From CAMEGH01 sp052103595 (GTDB taxonomy: Bacteria; Patescibacteriota; Saccharimonadia; Saccharimonadales; Saccharimonadaceae), in assembly GCA_052103595.1 (NCBI GenBank), contig JBQEKC010000002.1:62001-126000 (forward strand): DNA of 64,000 nucleotides. The letters run 5' to 3'. This document shows, in pieces, positions 42,873-51,704 of this stretch (position 1 is the first letter of the stretch; each line of letters begins with the position of its first letter). Below the pieces are notes generated by a model. It did not search any database and was not told the origin of the DNA. It saw only the letters and a list, made by a program, of their open reading frames with translations. Made by a program: the position numbers and the translations under genes.

Positions 42873-43727
42873 ATGACAACTGCGAGCCAAACACCGGTTA
42901 TTTCACTGCGGTCGCTTACGAAGCGCTATGGTGTTGGTGATGCCGAACATACGGTGCTCAACGCCATTGATCTAGAAGTAAAAAAGGGTGAATTTATCGC
43001 CATTATGGGTCCCAGCGGTTGCGGTAAAACGACACTTCTTAATGTGCTCGGTTTACTTGATATGCCGGATGATGGTGAGTACGACCTTGACGGCACCTCT
43101 GTTGCTAAAATTTCAAGCCTCAAACGCGCCGATATTCGCAGCCAACAAATTGGTTTTGTGTTCCAAAACTTCAACCTTGTACCACGCCTGACAGTGATTG
43201 AAAATGTCGCGTTACCACTCACCTACACTGGCTACAACCGAACACGCGGCTTAAAACTGGCAAGTAAAATGCTTTCTACCTTCCACTTAAACGAACGTGA
43301 ATACTACATGCCATACCAACTTTCTGGCGGGCAAACCCAGCGCGTAGCAATTGCCCGAGCTTTAGTGAACGATCCATCAATCATCCTGGCAGATGAACCA
43401 ACCGGTAACCTTGATTCAAAATCAAGCCATGTCATTATGGAGGAACTTTCTGACATCCATAAGCGCGGTAACACCATTATTATGGTGACCCACAACCCTG
43501 CCATGACCACTTATGCCGACCGTGTTATTACCATGCTTGATGGTGCTATCGACACCGATACTGGCGCCACAACTATCAAAAATTCTCGCTCTATTCCGGT
43601 TGAAAAAACAGCGTCACTTGGTGATCGCTCACAACCAGCAAAAAAAGAGCGCTCAGAAAAAGAAGAAACACCAAAGGAAAAAAAGAAGAAATCATCTAGC
43701 ACTAAAACGAAGAAGAAAAAGGCCTAA
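42873..43727 (+). CDS. ABC transporter ATP-binding protein, MacB/LolD type
   Basis: A 284-aa ATPase. Walker A GPSGCGKTT (46-54), Q-loop in FVFQNFNLVPRLTV, signature LSGGQTQR, Walker B IILADEPTGNLDS and switch His in MVTHNP. The subfamily exports lipoproteins, peptides or drugs with an FtsX-type permease, encoded 5 nt downstream. The last 50 aa are a Lys/Ser-rich tail absent from most homologues. TATAAT (42859-42864) ends 8 nt before the ATG; the AAGGAG in between would be at or before the transcription start. Confidence 0.93.
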   Translation: MTTASQTPVISLRSLTKRYGVGDAEHTVLNAIDLEVKKGEFIAIMGPSGCGKTTLLNVLGLLDMPDDGEYDLDGTSVAKISSLKRADIRSQQIGFVFQNFNLVPRLTVIENVALPLTYTGYNRTRGLKLASKMLSTFHLNEREYYMPYQLSGGQTQRVAIARALVNDPSIILADEPTGNLDSKSSHVIMEELSDIHKRGNTIIMVTHNPAMTTYADRVITMLDGAIDTDTGATTIKNSRSIPVEKTASLGDRSQPAKKERSEKEETPKEKKKKSSSTKTKKKKA

Positions 43728-43732
43728 CCCGC

Positions 43733-44968
43733 ATGAGAATCCTGCTCCTCAACCACATCGAAAATGCCCGCGAATCATTGCGTTCAAACAAAATGCGCAC
43801 TCGTTTAACGGTGCTTGGTATCACCCTTGGTGTTGCCTGCATGACCACAATTATGGCGTTAAGCCTTGGTGCAATTAAGCTTATCGAGAACCAAGTACAC
43901 GCGCTTGATGGCAATATTATCGTAGTGCGTCCAGGTGCGCCAGAAAATCGCAATATACTCCACGACATCACCAACCCTTCAAGTAGCGACTCGTTTAGCG
44001 TCAGTTCTCTTACCGAAAAAGACCTTAAAGCAGTTGAAAAAATTGATGGCGTCGCAAAAGCTGCCCCACTCATGTCGGTGACCGGTCGCGTCACCTCGCA
44101 AGACGAGACGGTCAACGATGCCACTATCGTCGCTACAACACCAGAACTCGCTAGCGTATCAGAATTTGCTATTCGCGACGGTCAATTTATCGATCCGATC
44201 ACCAACGCCAATACTGCTGTGATTGGCAATCAATTATCAGTTGATTTATTTGGTACTAATCAATCAATTGGTCAAACCTTTAAGATTCGTAATCGTACTT
44301 ATACGGTGATTGGTATTCTTAAGCCAGTCGACACTACCGTTAACTACAATAATTTCGATCTCAACAAAACTGCAATCATCAACCTCGAAAGTGGCAAAAA
44401 ATTTAACGAAGGTGTGGCGCACATTCGACAAATCAATATCCGTGCCGAAGATAAAGAAAAGCTCCCCGAACTGACAAAAACCATTTCGGCTGCCATAAAA
44501 AAAGAGCATGACAATGAAGAAGATTTCCGTATTTTAACTGGGGACGAAATTTCTCAACCAACTTCACAACTCTTTACTGCCGTTGCAGCTGCGACCACAA
44601 CCGTAGCGATTGTCTCCCTCGTAATTGGTGGTATTGGTATTATGAATATTATGCTCGTGAGCGTTGCTGAACGTACCCGCGAAATTGGTATTCGAAAAGC
44701 CGTAGGTGCAAGCAACTTACACATTACCATGCAGTTTATGATTGAAGCGCTCGCCATGAGTCTAACTGGCGGACTGGCTGGCTTTATTCTTGGGTACGCC
44801 GTCGCTTTCCTTGCATCAACCGTGTTGCCATTTACCCCTGGATTCGTGTGGTACATTCCGGCACTAGCCTTGGCAATCTCAGTTATTATTGGCACGCTCT
44901 TTGGTATGTATCCAGCCTTGCGTGCTGCACGTAAAAACCCTATCGACGCGCTACGGCAATACCATTGA
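43733..44968 (+). CDS. ABC transporter permease, MacB/FtsX family
   Basis: A 411-aa permease with the MacB topology: one membrane helix near the N-terminus (MRTRLTVLGITLGVACMTTIMAL), a periplasmic core of about 220 aa, then three helices (about 284-405) and the FtsX motif with the coupling helix (RTREIGIRKAVGAS). It forms an exporter with the upstream ATPase; the substrate is unknown. Start is 5 nt after the ATPase stop. The stop codon TGA overlaps the -35 of the next gene's promoter. Confidence 0.92.
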   Translation: MRILLLNHIENARESLRSNKMRTRLTVLGITLGVACMTTIMALSLGAIKLIENQVHALDGNIIVVRPGAPENRNILHDITNPSSSDSFSVSSLTEKDLKAVEKIDGVAKAAPLMSVTGRVTSQDETVNDATIVATTPELASVSEFAIRDGQFIDPITNANTAVIGNQLSVDLFGTNQSIGQTFKIRNRTYTVIGILKPVDTTVNYNNFDLNKTAIINLESGKKFNEGVAHIRQINIRAEDKEKLPELTKTISAAIKKEHDNEEDFRILTGDEISQPTSQLFTAVAAATTTVAIVSLVIGGIGIMNIMLVSVAERTREIGIRKAVGASNLHITMQFMIEALAMSLTGGLAGFILGYAVAFLASTVLPFTPGFVWYIPALALAISVIIGTLFGMYPALRAARKNPIDALRQYH

Positions 44969-44993
44969 TAATTAATTAAATTTATGATATAAT
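44965..44993 (+). promoter_or_regulatory. Consensus promoter of the 45038 orphan
   Basis: TTGATA (44965-44970), a 17-bp spacer ending in TGA, perfect TATAAT (44988-44993). The leader begins with a small hairpin (GTGGA-aag-TCCAC at 45000-45012). Confidence 0.8.
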
Positions 44994-45037
44994 AGAATGG
45001 TGGAAAGTCCACAACGTCCTTACGAGAGGAGAGCGTC

Positions 45038-45508
45038 ATGCTCGCCGTTTCTAACGAAAATCGCGAACTGAAGGAGTTGGCAAAAGCGCTTGAGTGCTTT
45101 AATCTAAGCTTACCGAATAAGCAGAGCAGCACCGTATTTTCTTTCGCAAAAATTCCGAAGAGTCGCGTACACCCAAAGGTTCGACGCGGCAATCAGCTTG
45201 CAATGGGAATGCCAGAAGTTGAGGTTTCCAGCGCAAACGACCTCGTTTACATGGTCGATGACCTTGCAGACAATGAAGAGGCCCGGATCGAATGGATTAA
45301 CGATTCTGTCTGGGTTCGGGTACGAATCTCTCCATTCAATAACGCACGACGCGTAATTAACGGAGATCTTTACGTCAGAGGCTATGTCATAAGTGGCATT
45401 AACGGCCGAACCTATGTAAGTGAACGAATGTTCGTCACCCTTGAAGGAGCGCCTTTCATGGTCCCCTGTGAAGTTATCGAATACGTTCGCAAAATGACGC
45501 ACGATTAA
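45038..45508 (+). CDS. Orphan protein, unknown function
   Basis: A 156-aa soluble protein not recognised. The N-terminus is helical (NRELKELAKALECFNLSL), the rest is predicted beta-rich (VWVRVRISP, LYVRGYVISG, RTYVSERMFVTLEG). It begins after AGAGGAG about 6 nt upstream in a leader of some 38 nt with a hairpin, behind a consensus promoter, and ends with a terminator. This monocistronic design recurs at 51340, 54107, 55919 and 62545. Codons lean to C/G endings. Probably well expressed. Confidence 0.8.
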   Translation: MLAVSNENRELKELAKALECFNLSLPNKQSSTVFSFAKIPKSRVHPKVRRGNQLAMGMPEVEVSSANDLVYMVDDLADNEEARIEWINDSVWVRVRISPFNNARRVINGDLYVRGYVISGINGRTYVSERMFVTLEGAPFMVPCEVIEYVRKMTHD

Positions 45509-45544
45509 CAAATCGCCTTACAGCGAGGAAGGACTTTACCACTT

Positions 45545-45576
45545 CCGCTCAGACATGATGTTTGAGCGGTTTTTCT
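45545..45576 (+). terminator. Intrinsic terminator
   Basis: Stem CCGCTCA (45545-45551) with TGAGCGG (45563-45569), followed by TTTTTCT; ends the 45038 transcript. Confidence 0.85.
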
Positions 45577-46615
45577 ATTGTAGCTCTATTTTAAATTTTT
45601 CAATTAGTTTTACGGGCGTTGGATCAACACCGTTCAAAATCGCTACGTAGATACTGACGAAGTCAGCCAAGATGCAGCCCCATAACATTTGTGCGACAGG
45701 TGTTACCCCTTGCAAGCTTACAATGTGCGACTTTGGCCGCAGACCGCTCAACAAGCGATCAGTTACCTCGAATCGTTTCAAGATCCGCTCATGTTCAAAA
45801 TTACTGATAAGGTCAAATACAGCGTACGGTTTTTCAACTGGATGGCTTGCCCATCCCATAAATTCATTGTGGTTAAATTCTGGCAATTCATTATAAAACG
45901 CGACATTTTTGGCGTTTTCGTTCCAACTAATTTTCCATTTGTACGCCACTGGCGCCATCATGTGGCCTGCGTAAAAAACAGCTGTTTTGCCAACACTCAT
46001 CAATGCAAGTTGTTTTGCAATGTTTTGATCGGTAGTTACAGCAGCACCCCACTCGCTTGATGCGCGCTTGAGCCAATCAGCATGTTCGGCAAGCTGTTCA
46101 AAATACAGCCCGTCGAGCATCGAGAAATGTGTCAACATTTTTAGCAACGCACGTAGATTGTATAACATCGCCATGCGCGGCTGCAGACCGCTCGGCATTG
46201 GGATAAACACCATATTGTGTTGGTGGGCTTCATCAGCTAGCGCACCTCCAGCCGCTAGCACCCCCACCTCAGCACCACGTTCGCGAGCATCACGCAAACA
46301 CGCCACAGTTTCTTCGGTGTTACCAGAATAACTACTGCAAATAACCAGCGTATCTTTATCAACATAATGTGGCAGTTGATATGTACGAACGATTTCAATC
46401 TGAAGCGACGTCTCGGTTTCGAGCCAGTTTTTTGCAATAAGCGCCGCCAGCGCCGAACCGCCCATACCGGCCACAACAACCCGCTTTAGTACACGACCAT
46501 CATGCTCAGGATAGAGCACCTCAGGATCGTACGTTACCTGCTCCCACTGTGATGCGGCCACGCCAAGTGCATCTGAAGCATCCCGCTGTGCCACTACCTG
46601 TAAATCATCTAACAT
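45575..46615 (-). CDS. Bifunctional phosphoglucose/phosphomannose isomerase
   Basis: A 346-aa SIS-domain sugar isomerase interconverting fructose-6-P with glucose-6-P and mannose-6-P. Visible: the SIS loops VVVAGMGGSALAA and ICSSYSGNTEETVA, and the family segment YNELPEFNHNEFMGW containing the catalytic Glu/His. It supplies hexose phosphates for glycolysis, zwf and sugar-nucleotide synthesis. GGGGGAAG directly before ATG 46615 indicates a leadered mRNA. Confidence 0.93.
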   Translation of the reverse strand: MLDDLQVVAQRDASDALGVAASQWEQVTYDPEVLYPEHDGRVLKRVVVAGMGGSALAALIAKNWLETETSLQIEIVRTYQLPHYVDKDTLVICSSYSGNTEETVACLRDARERGAEVGVLAAGGALADEAHQHNMVFIPMPSGLQPRMAMLYNLRALLKMLTHFSMLDGLYFEQLAEHADWLKRASSEWGAAVTTDQNIAKQLALMSVGKTAVFYAGHMMAPVAYKWKISWNENAKNVAFYNELPEFNHNEFMGWASHPVEKPYAVFDLISNFEHERILKRFEVTDRLLSGLRPKSHIVSLQGVTPVAQMLWGCILADFVSIYVAILNGVDPTPVKLIEKFKIELQ

Positions 46616-46703
46616 TCTTCCCCCACGTAGATATTGCTTATGTCTATGTATCTATGATACAGTATTTAGTAAAGAAAAGTAATAACTTTTAGAGGTGGGA
46701 AAT

Positions 46704-47225
46704 ATGCAATTGAACAACACAACCAACATCAGCGACGACCAAGAGCTTGCGCAAGCGCTTGCTGGCGTCAATAAAGATACACTCCCGTTTGAAGAGACGC
46801 AGCCAGAAACAATCTCGCCAGTTGAAAAAGCTGAGCAAACCGTTGAAGAAGAGCCGACACCAGCCCAAGAAGAGCCAGCATCAACACCAGAACCCGAGCA
46901 AACTCCAGAGCCGGCTGGTCCTTCACCAGTGGTCGAAGAGCCGCTTGACCTTGGTACACTACCAAACCGTGAAGGTCTTGATAGTGTCAAGATTGAAGCA
47001 ATCAACGAACTACGCCCACTTATTGACAAACTCACTATTCCTGCAGAAGAAAAGTTTGACACGTACCTTCTCTTGATCCGCACAACCGACGATCAAGAAC
47101 TGGTTGCGCCAGCTCACGAAGTTGCCAAGCAAATCGAAGATGAATCACGCCGTGCAATGGCTCTGCTTGATATCATTAAAGAAATTGACTACCTTTCAAA
47201 CAAAACAACAACTGCAACCGAATAA
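46704..47225 (+). CDS. Pro/Glu-rich protein with helical C-terminal domain
   Basis: A 173-aa cytoplasmic protein. Residues 25-85 are Pro/Glu/Thr-rich and disordered; residues 90-170 are helical (LDSVKIEAINELRPLIDKLTIPAEEKFDTYLLLIRTTDDQELV region). No family recognised. ATG 46704 has AGAGGTGGG 5-6 nt upstream; a GTG three codons earlier lies inside that site. A -10-like TACAGT lies about 40 nt upstream. A strong terminator follows. Confidence 0.75.
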   Translation: MQLNNTTNISDDQELAQALAGVNKDTLPFEETQPETISPVEKAEQTVEEEPTPAQEEPASTPEPEQTPEPAGPSPVVEEPLDLGTLPNREGLDSVKIEAINELRPLIDKLTIPAEEKFDTYLLLIRTTDDQELVAPAHEVAKQIEDESRRAMALLDIIKEIDYLSNKTTTATE

Positions 47226-47244
47226 GCAGTTCACCACCTCTTTT

Positions 47245-47277
47245 AAAAAAGCACAGCCGTTCTAGCTGTGCTTTTTT
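47245..47277. terminator. Bidirectional terminator
   Basis: Stem GCACAGC/GCTGTGC with A6 and T6 flanks. The stop codon of the minus-strand glycosyltransferase (47262) lies within the hairpin. Confidence 0.9.
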
Positions 47278-48239
47278 GGTGGAATTGCCGATTTACGCCA
47301 CGCATCATCTCGTGCGATCGGCACCTCTGGCACGTCATTTGTTTGTGGATGGACAGCTTTAGCATCGTAATCAAACCCTGCAAAGTTTTCAAACAAGCGA
47401 ACGGTTGCGAGCGGAATACCAGCTTCGCCAGCAAAATAACGATCAACTGTGTCGTAACTTGCTTGGTTCATGGCGTGATACACCGGTGTGAGTGCCTCAT
47501 CAGCCAAAAAGTCTTTCCAAAAATGGTGTGCATTCTTTTGGTGCTCCGAACGAATATATAAGTGGTAGATCGGTTGGTCAATTGGCGCAAAAATCGTATA
47601 GTCTGCTGCAAATAACCGCAGTGAATGCACCAGCTCTTCACCGATAAAACAAATAGTTCGCTCATACGGTACATCTACACAGCGAGCGCCCGGCCCAAAC
47701 TGCAACCCACCCGCTGCAAACATGGCTTGTTCGGGCTGGCGCACTGCGCGTGGCAGAGCTTTACCAAAAAACGTTGGAATTTTGTCCATAAACATATCAT
47801 GAACGATCAGTCGATTTGGGTCGGATAAAATCAGCCGCTCGCTGCCATCATCGTTGTAACGGAACGCTGGCGGATACGACGAAAGAATCGCCTTTTCATC
47901 ACCACACAGCTGCCACTGCTCTTCCAGCCGAACATCCCATTGTGAAATAAAGCGCATATGTGAATCGATTTGCAGATAAAAATCTTCGCCCGCATACAGC
48001 GCATCGCAATCTGCTCGCGCCTCGCCAACGCCGCGCGCCTCTCGCCAATCACGTTCAATAATCGTAAAACGATCATCATGATGATACTGCGCCAGCTGAT
48101 CTTGGGTTTCTGGACCGTATTGATGCACGATAGCGAATCGCAATCGTTCAGGATCGGTCGCATTTGCTAAACATGAAGTAATTGTTTTTGGTAGTTCGTC
48201 ATCGCGGTAGGCCGCAATTTCAACCAAGATTGTATTCAT
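47262..48239 (-). CDS. GlcNAc-transferase-like glycosyltransferase
   Basis: A 325-aa protein of the GlcNAc family (PF11397, related to Skp1 glycosyltransferases), GT-A fold. Key pieces: the N-terminal ILVEIAAYRDDELPKTI, the metal-binding FYLQIDSHMRF and WDVRLEEQW, and the HxxF region near IYHLYIRSEHQ. It transfers a sugar, perhaps to a surface polymer; acceptor unknown. TACAAT (48246-48251) ends 6 nt before ATG 48239, leaderless; upstream frame codons precede the promoter. Confidence 0.85.
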   Translation of the reverse strand: MNTILVEIAAYRDDELPKTITSCLANATDPERLRFAIVHQYGPETQDQLAQYHHDDRFTIIERDWREARGVGEARADCDALYAGEDFYLQIDSHMRFISQWDVRLEEQWQLCGDEKAILSSYPPAFRYNDDGSERLILSDPNRLIVHDMFMDKIPTFFGKALPRAVRQPEQAMFAAGGLQFGPGARCVDVPYERTICFIGEELVHSLRLFAADYTIFAPIDQPIYHLYIRSEHQKNAHHFWKDFLADEALTPVYHAMNQASYDTVDRYFAGEAGIPLATVRLFENFAGFDYDAKAVHPQTNDVPEVPIARDDAWRKSAIPPKKHS

Positions 48240-48250
48240 GTTTCCATTGT

Positions 48251-48295
48251 AACAAATATCACCCCGTCTCAATTCACGACGGGGTGATATTTGTT
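48251..48295 (-). terminator. Perfect 18-bp hairpin after groEL
   Basis: An 18-bp perfect inverted repeat (48251-48268 with 48278-48295), 9-nt loop, 16 nt downstream of the groEL stop. There is no clear U-tract beyond the stem. Its left edge touches the -10 of the glycosyltransferase gene. Confidence 0.75.
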
Positions 48296-48310
48296 AGCTG
48301 TGCGATGTAA

Positions 48311-49960
48311 TTACATCATTCCCATTCCAGGCATGCCACCGCCCATCGCTGGTGCGTCGTTTGCCTCAGTTGGAATGTCCACCACAAGTGCACCCATCGT
48401 TGCCGCAGTTGAAGCGATTGAAACAGAGTTTTGCACTGCTTCTTTGGTTACGCGTGCTGGGTCAATCACGCCAGCTTTTTTCACGTCAACCAAGCCCTTT
48501 TCTGGCTCCATCACGTTCACGCCTTGGCCAGCCTTCGCGGCCTCTACTTGCGCCAGCAACGCCTCGCTATTGAGCCCCGCGTTCTTCATAATTTGCACAA
48601 ATGGCTGCTTCAGCGCATTCTTCAAAATCAGCTTCCCGGCACTAATAGAATCTGCACCGTCGGCCGTAATTTTGCCCGAAAGGTTCACCAATGTAACGCC
48701 ACCGCCGGCCACAATACCCTCTGCAAGCGCTGCTTTAGTAGAAGCCACAGCATCATCCACGCGGTATTTTTTCTCATCGATTTCGGTTTCAGAAGCACCA
48801 CCCACTTTAATGACAGCCACCTTGCCACTGAGTGCTGCGGCGCGTTTTTCGTACTGCTCTTTGTCGTAGCTGCTTGGGGCATTTTTGGCCTGCGCAACAA
48901 TTTGCGCAATGCGTGCTTCGACTGCTTTTTTCGTGCCCGCGCCTTCGATAATGGTGGTTTCGTCTTTACCGACAATTACCTTGCGTGCTGCGCCGATTAC
49001 TTCTAGTCCAACATTGTCGAAGCTCATGCCGCGCTCTTCGCTGACCACTGTTGCGTCGGTTAATACTGCAATGTCTTCAAACACTTCTTTGCGGCGATCA
49101 CCAAAGCTTGGTGCCTTGACGGCAACGCTGTTAAAGACGCCTTTTAGCTTATTGAGGACAAGCACGCTCAGCGCTTCGCCTTCAACTTCTTCGGCGATCA
49201 GCACAAGGTCTTTTTTGCCTGCTTGGGCGAGCTTTTCAAGCAACGGCGCCACATCTTGAATACTCGAAAGTTTTTTATCAGTAATAACCACGGCCGGCTT
49301 TTCAAACACCGCTTCTTGGCGGTTTGCATCAGTAATAAAGAGTGCGCTTGTAAAACCACGATCCAAGCTAAAGCCTTCCACCACCTCTGATTCCATTTCG
49401 AGGCCTTGGCCAGCTTCTACCGTTACCACGCCGTCTTTGCCGATTTTTGCAATCACGTCGGCAATCAATTCGCCAATGTCTCGACTCCCCGCTGAAATAG
49501 TCGCGACTTCGGCCACACGGGCGTTTTTGCCTTCAATTCCTTCCGCGAGCTTATCAAGCTCAGCCACCACTTGGCGGCCAGCTTCTTCGATTCCCTTGCG
49601 TAGTTCTTGTGGGTTATGCCCGGCAGCAATCAAGCGATTGGCTTCTTTCAAGATATTGTAGGTGAGTACTGTTACGGTAGTGGTGCCGTCGCCAGCAACT
49701 TTGTTGAGCTTGGTAGCCGCTTGTTTGATAAGTTCTGCGCCCACTTTGTAGCCAAGCGTTTCGTCGTCGTTTTCTGGCAGTTCAATACTTTCCGCTACGG
49801 TAACACCATCGTGAGTGACAGTTGGGCCGCCAAAGCTTTTGGCAATAACAACGTTGCCGCCTTTTGGCCCGTAGGTAACGCGCACTGCGTCGTAGAGCGC
49901 TTTTGCGCCACCAAGCATTCGCTCGCGCGCATCATCATTATAAAATACTTTTTTCGCCAT
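48311..49960 (-). CDS. groEL: Chaperonin GroEL (60 kDa)
   Basis: A 549-aa chaperonin that folds proteins in a 14-mer with GroES. Diagnostic: TYGPKGGNVVI at the N-terminus, VAGDGTTTVTVL with catalytic Asp, ALAEGIVAGGGVTLV, and the C-terminal GGM repeats (PAMGGGMPGMGMM). GAGGAGG lies before the ATG. It follows groES by 20 nt in an operon under CIRCE control. Confidence 0.98.
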   Translation of the reverse strand: MAKKVFYNDDARERMLGGAKALYDAVRVTYGPKGGNVVIAKSFGGPTVTHDGVTVAESIELPENDDETLGYKVGAELIKQAATKLNKVAGDGTTTVTVLTYNILKEANRLIAAGHNPQELRKGIEEAGRQVVAELDKLAEGIEGKNARVAEVATISAGSRDIGELIADVIAKIGKDGVVTVEAGQGLEMESEVVEGFSLDRGFTSALFITDANRQEAVFEKPAVVITDKKLSSIQDVAPLLEKLAQAGKKDLVLIAEEVEGEALSVLVLNKLKGVFNSVAVKAPSFGDRRKEVFEDIAVLTDATVVSEERGMSFDNVGLEVIGAARKVIVGKDETTIIEGAGTKKAVEARIAQIVAQAKNAPSSYDKEQYEKRAAALSGKVAVIKVGGASETEIDEKKYRVDDAVASTKAALAEGIVAGGGVTLVNLSGKITADGADSISAGKLILKNALKQPFVQIMKNAGLNSEALLAQVEAAKAGQGVNVMEPEKGLVDVKKAGVIDPARVTKEAVQNSVSIASTAATMGALVVDIPTEANDAPAMGGGMPGMGMM

Positions 49961-49980
49961 GATTTCCTCCTCGATTACGA

Positions 49981-50244
49981 CTACACCGTCGCTAAAATAT
50001 CCTCTTCCTTTACAATCAAATATTCCACATCGTTAATTTTAAGTTCCGTGGTTGAATATTCTTTATATACGATTTTGTCGCCCTTTTTCACCTGCGTCGC
50101 ACCTGGGCCAACCGCCACTACTTCGGCCGTCACTGGCTTTTCTTTTGAACTATCTGGTAAATATAGACCGCTCGCTGTTTTTTCTTGTGCTTTTTCACGC
50201 ACTGCAACGACACGATCCCCTAGTGGATTGATCACTGAACTCAT
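49981..50244 (-). CDS. groES: Co-chaperonin GroES
   Basis: An 87-aa lid subunit for GroEL. Typical start INPLGDRVVAVR, the mobile loop region EKTASGLYLPDSSKEKP, and VGPGATQVKKGDKIVYKEYS. GGAGGA lies 4-9 nt before ATG 50244. It is first in the operon and directly downstream of a CIRCE-containing promoter, so it should be derepressed on heat shock if HrcA is encoded elsewhere. Confidence 0.97.
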   Translation of the reverse strand: MSSVINPLGDRVVAVREKAQEKTASGLYLPDSSKEKPVTAEVVAVGPGATQVKKGDKIVYKEYSTTELKINDVEYLIVKEEDILATV

Positions 50245-50275
50245 GTTTCCTCCGTTCGTTACTGTTTGTGTTTTT

Positions 50276-50318
50276 ATTATAATCAAACTAATTAGCACTT
50301 GCAAGCATGGAGTGCCAA
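50276..50318 (-). promoter_or_regulatory. CIRCE: groESL promoter with CIRCE operator
   Basis: Minus strand: TTGCAA (50299-50304), 17-bp spacer, TATAAT (50276-50281). CIRCE lies at 50292-50318 as TTAGCACTT-N9-GAGTGCCAA, two changes from the consensus TTAGCACTC-N9-GAGTGCTAA, and overlaps the -35. It is the HrcA repressor site. Confidence 0.9.
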
Positions 50319-50334
50319 TAAGCGCTCTCTTCTA

Positions 50335-50363
50335 TTGACTTTTATACATAATCATGTTAGCAT
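50335..50363 (+). promoter_or_regulatory. Class B-like promoter of the PD-(D/E)XK orphan
   Basis: TTGACT (50335-50340), 17-bp spacer ending ATGT, TAGCAT (50358-50363), followed by a 40-nt A-rich leader (runs such as AAAAAACAAAAAAG). Confidence 0.65.
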
Positions 50364-50406
50364 AAAAATATACATATCCTACAAAAAACAAAAAAGAAAC
50401 AACATC

Positions 50407-51276
50407 ATGGAAAAAAATAATCTCGAATCCACACTAAAAGTCACACGGCTTGTTGAAGGAGTACACGATAAACTACGGCGAACAGCTCAACGGCAACTTG
50501 GTGCCGAGGCGTTAAAAGGCGCGACTGCTGAAGAAGTAAATCAGCACATTGCCGAGACTGCTCAAACTGTCAGTAATACATTTATTCAAAACAACCGAGA
50601 GCAACATATAGATTTTCCTGTTCTGCAATTAACAGGGGTTGTGTCAGACACGATTCGTGAGCTTCCAGCGCTTGAAAAAGGTTCGAAAGACGCCAAAGAT
50701 CAAATGATCGAATTTAACACCGCGCTCAAAACTATCATTCGCAATCAAACCGGCATTCCTCCCGAGCAGTTGATTTACATGGTGCGCGGCGTTGCTAAGA
50801 GTCTCGGGCACAATCACCGTGAAATAGCAGCCTTGAGTGCCCGCACACATGAGACGGTTCGTGGTATGAAGCACGAACTTGCCGCTGAATCAGTATTCAT
50901 GAATTTGCCAGAAGAATACAACTATCGTGAAGGGACTGCCAAAGAAGATCGCAAAGGTATTGACTACGTCGTAACAGCACCGAACGGTATAGACGTGCTA
51001 ATCGACGTGAAAGCTTCGGAACGAGCCGCTCGCGATGCCTGGGATAAGCAAGACGACTACTACGCACGTCGTGGTCAAAAAGTACCACAGAACCATCTGA
51101 TTATGGCATCGGGGTATCGTGAAGATGATTTCCTGCCAAAATCATGGAACGTCAATTACGAGGCCACCAAAGAATTAACTCCAGGGTGGAAACAGGTTAT
51201 CGATCATGCCGCTGGCTATGTTGACCTTGATGAAGTGTACGCCCCACAGAGCGCTCACGACAGAGAACTTGTATAA
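50407..51276 (+). CDS. Orphan protein with a PD-(D/E)XK nuclease-like domain
   Basis: A 289-aa soluble protein. The N-terminal 155 residues are helical (long segments such as HDKLRRTAQRQLGAEALKGA). Residues 156-215 show a PD-(D/E)XK pattern: Glu161, Asp186 in GIDYVV, then LIDVKAS with Asp200 and Lys202. I infer a nuclease-like fold; no partner methylase or DNA-binding domain is visible. It starts after an A-rich leader without a clear Shine-Dalgarno sequence behind a TTGACT promoter, divergent from groES. Not recognised as any named family. Confidence 0.75.
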   Translation: MEKNNLESTLKVTRLVEGVHDKLRRTAQRQLGAEALKGATAEEVNQHIAETAQTVSNTFIQNNREQHIDFPVLQLTGVVSDTIRELPALEKGSKDAKDQMIEFNTALKTIIRNQTGIPPEQLIYMVRGVAKSLGHNHREIAALSARTHETVRGMKHELAAESVFMNLPEEYNYREGTAKEDRKGIDYVVTAPNGIDVLIDVKASERAARDAWDKQDDYYARRGQKVPQNHLIMASGYREDDFLPKSWNVNYEATKELTPGWKQVIDHAAGYVDLDEVYAPQSAHDRELV

Positions 51277-51297
51277 ATATATAGAATGTGCTATTAT
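51269..51297 (+). promoter_or_regulatory. Promoter of the 51340 orphan
   Basis: TTGTAT (51269-51274), a 17-bp spacer ending TGTGC, and TATTAT (51292-51297). The -35 overlaps the stop of the previous gene. Confidence 0.7.
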
Positions 51298-51339
51298 ATC
51301 TTTGTTTAGGTGGTCATCACTTTTGAAAGGGGTGTCCAG

Positions 51340-51636
51340 ATGAATGAACTGTACGATTATAGCGATCATCCGCCGCGCGAGCACGTCATTGTACTTCCAA
51401 AAGAAGGAAAACAGGCGCTCCTTAAAGAGCTTCTTGTGGCGGTTGCCAGCGACGACCCTGTTGCTATCATCTACATCGAACAAGACACACACTTGCGTAA
51501 ATCGCTTCGTTTTTTCGCAAAACACAGTGCCCAGATTGACGATTATGTCGATATCGACGGCTACGTTGAGAATAGCGATCACATCGCCACCATCCGTACC
51601 GAAGCTAACGGCCTCGTCCTCATCACCGACCACTAA
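51340..51636 (+). CDS. Small orphan protein, unknown function
   Basis: A 98-aa soluble protein, not recognised, with alpha/beta character (AIIYIEQDTHLRKSLRFFAKH, IATIRTEANGLVLITD). ATG 51340 is preceded by AAAGGGGTG with 6-8 nt spacing; a GTG ten codons upstream (51310) is less good. Own promoter, leader with a possible CACTTT/AAAGGGGTG stem that would cover the Shine-Dalgarno sequence, and own terminator. The same monocistronic style as 45038 and 62545. Confidence 0.75.
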   Translation: MNELYDYSDHPPREHVIVLPKEGKQALLKELLVAVASDDPVAIIYIEQDTHLRKSLRFFAKHSAQIDDYVDIDGYVENSDHIATIRTEANGLVLITDH

Positions 51637-51640
51637 ACAC

Positions 51641-51672
51641 CCGGCATGACCTTCTGGTCTGCCGGTTTTTTC
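51641..51672 (+). terminator. Intrinsic terminator
   Basis: Stem CCGGCA-TGACC with GGTC-TGCCGG around a TTCT loop, followed by TTTTTT. Confidence 0.9.
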
Positions 51673-51704
51673 TTTTCTAGGCGGCAATAGTGTAAGCTAG
51701 AAGC

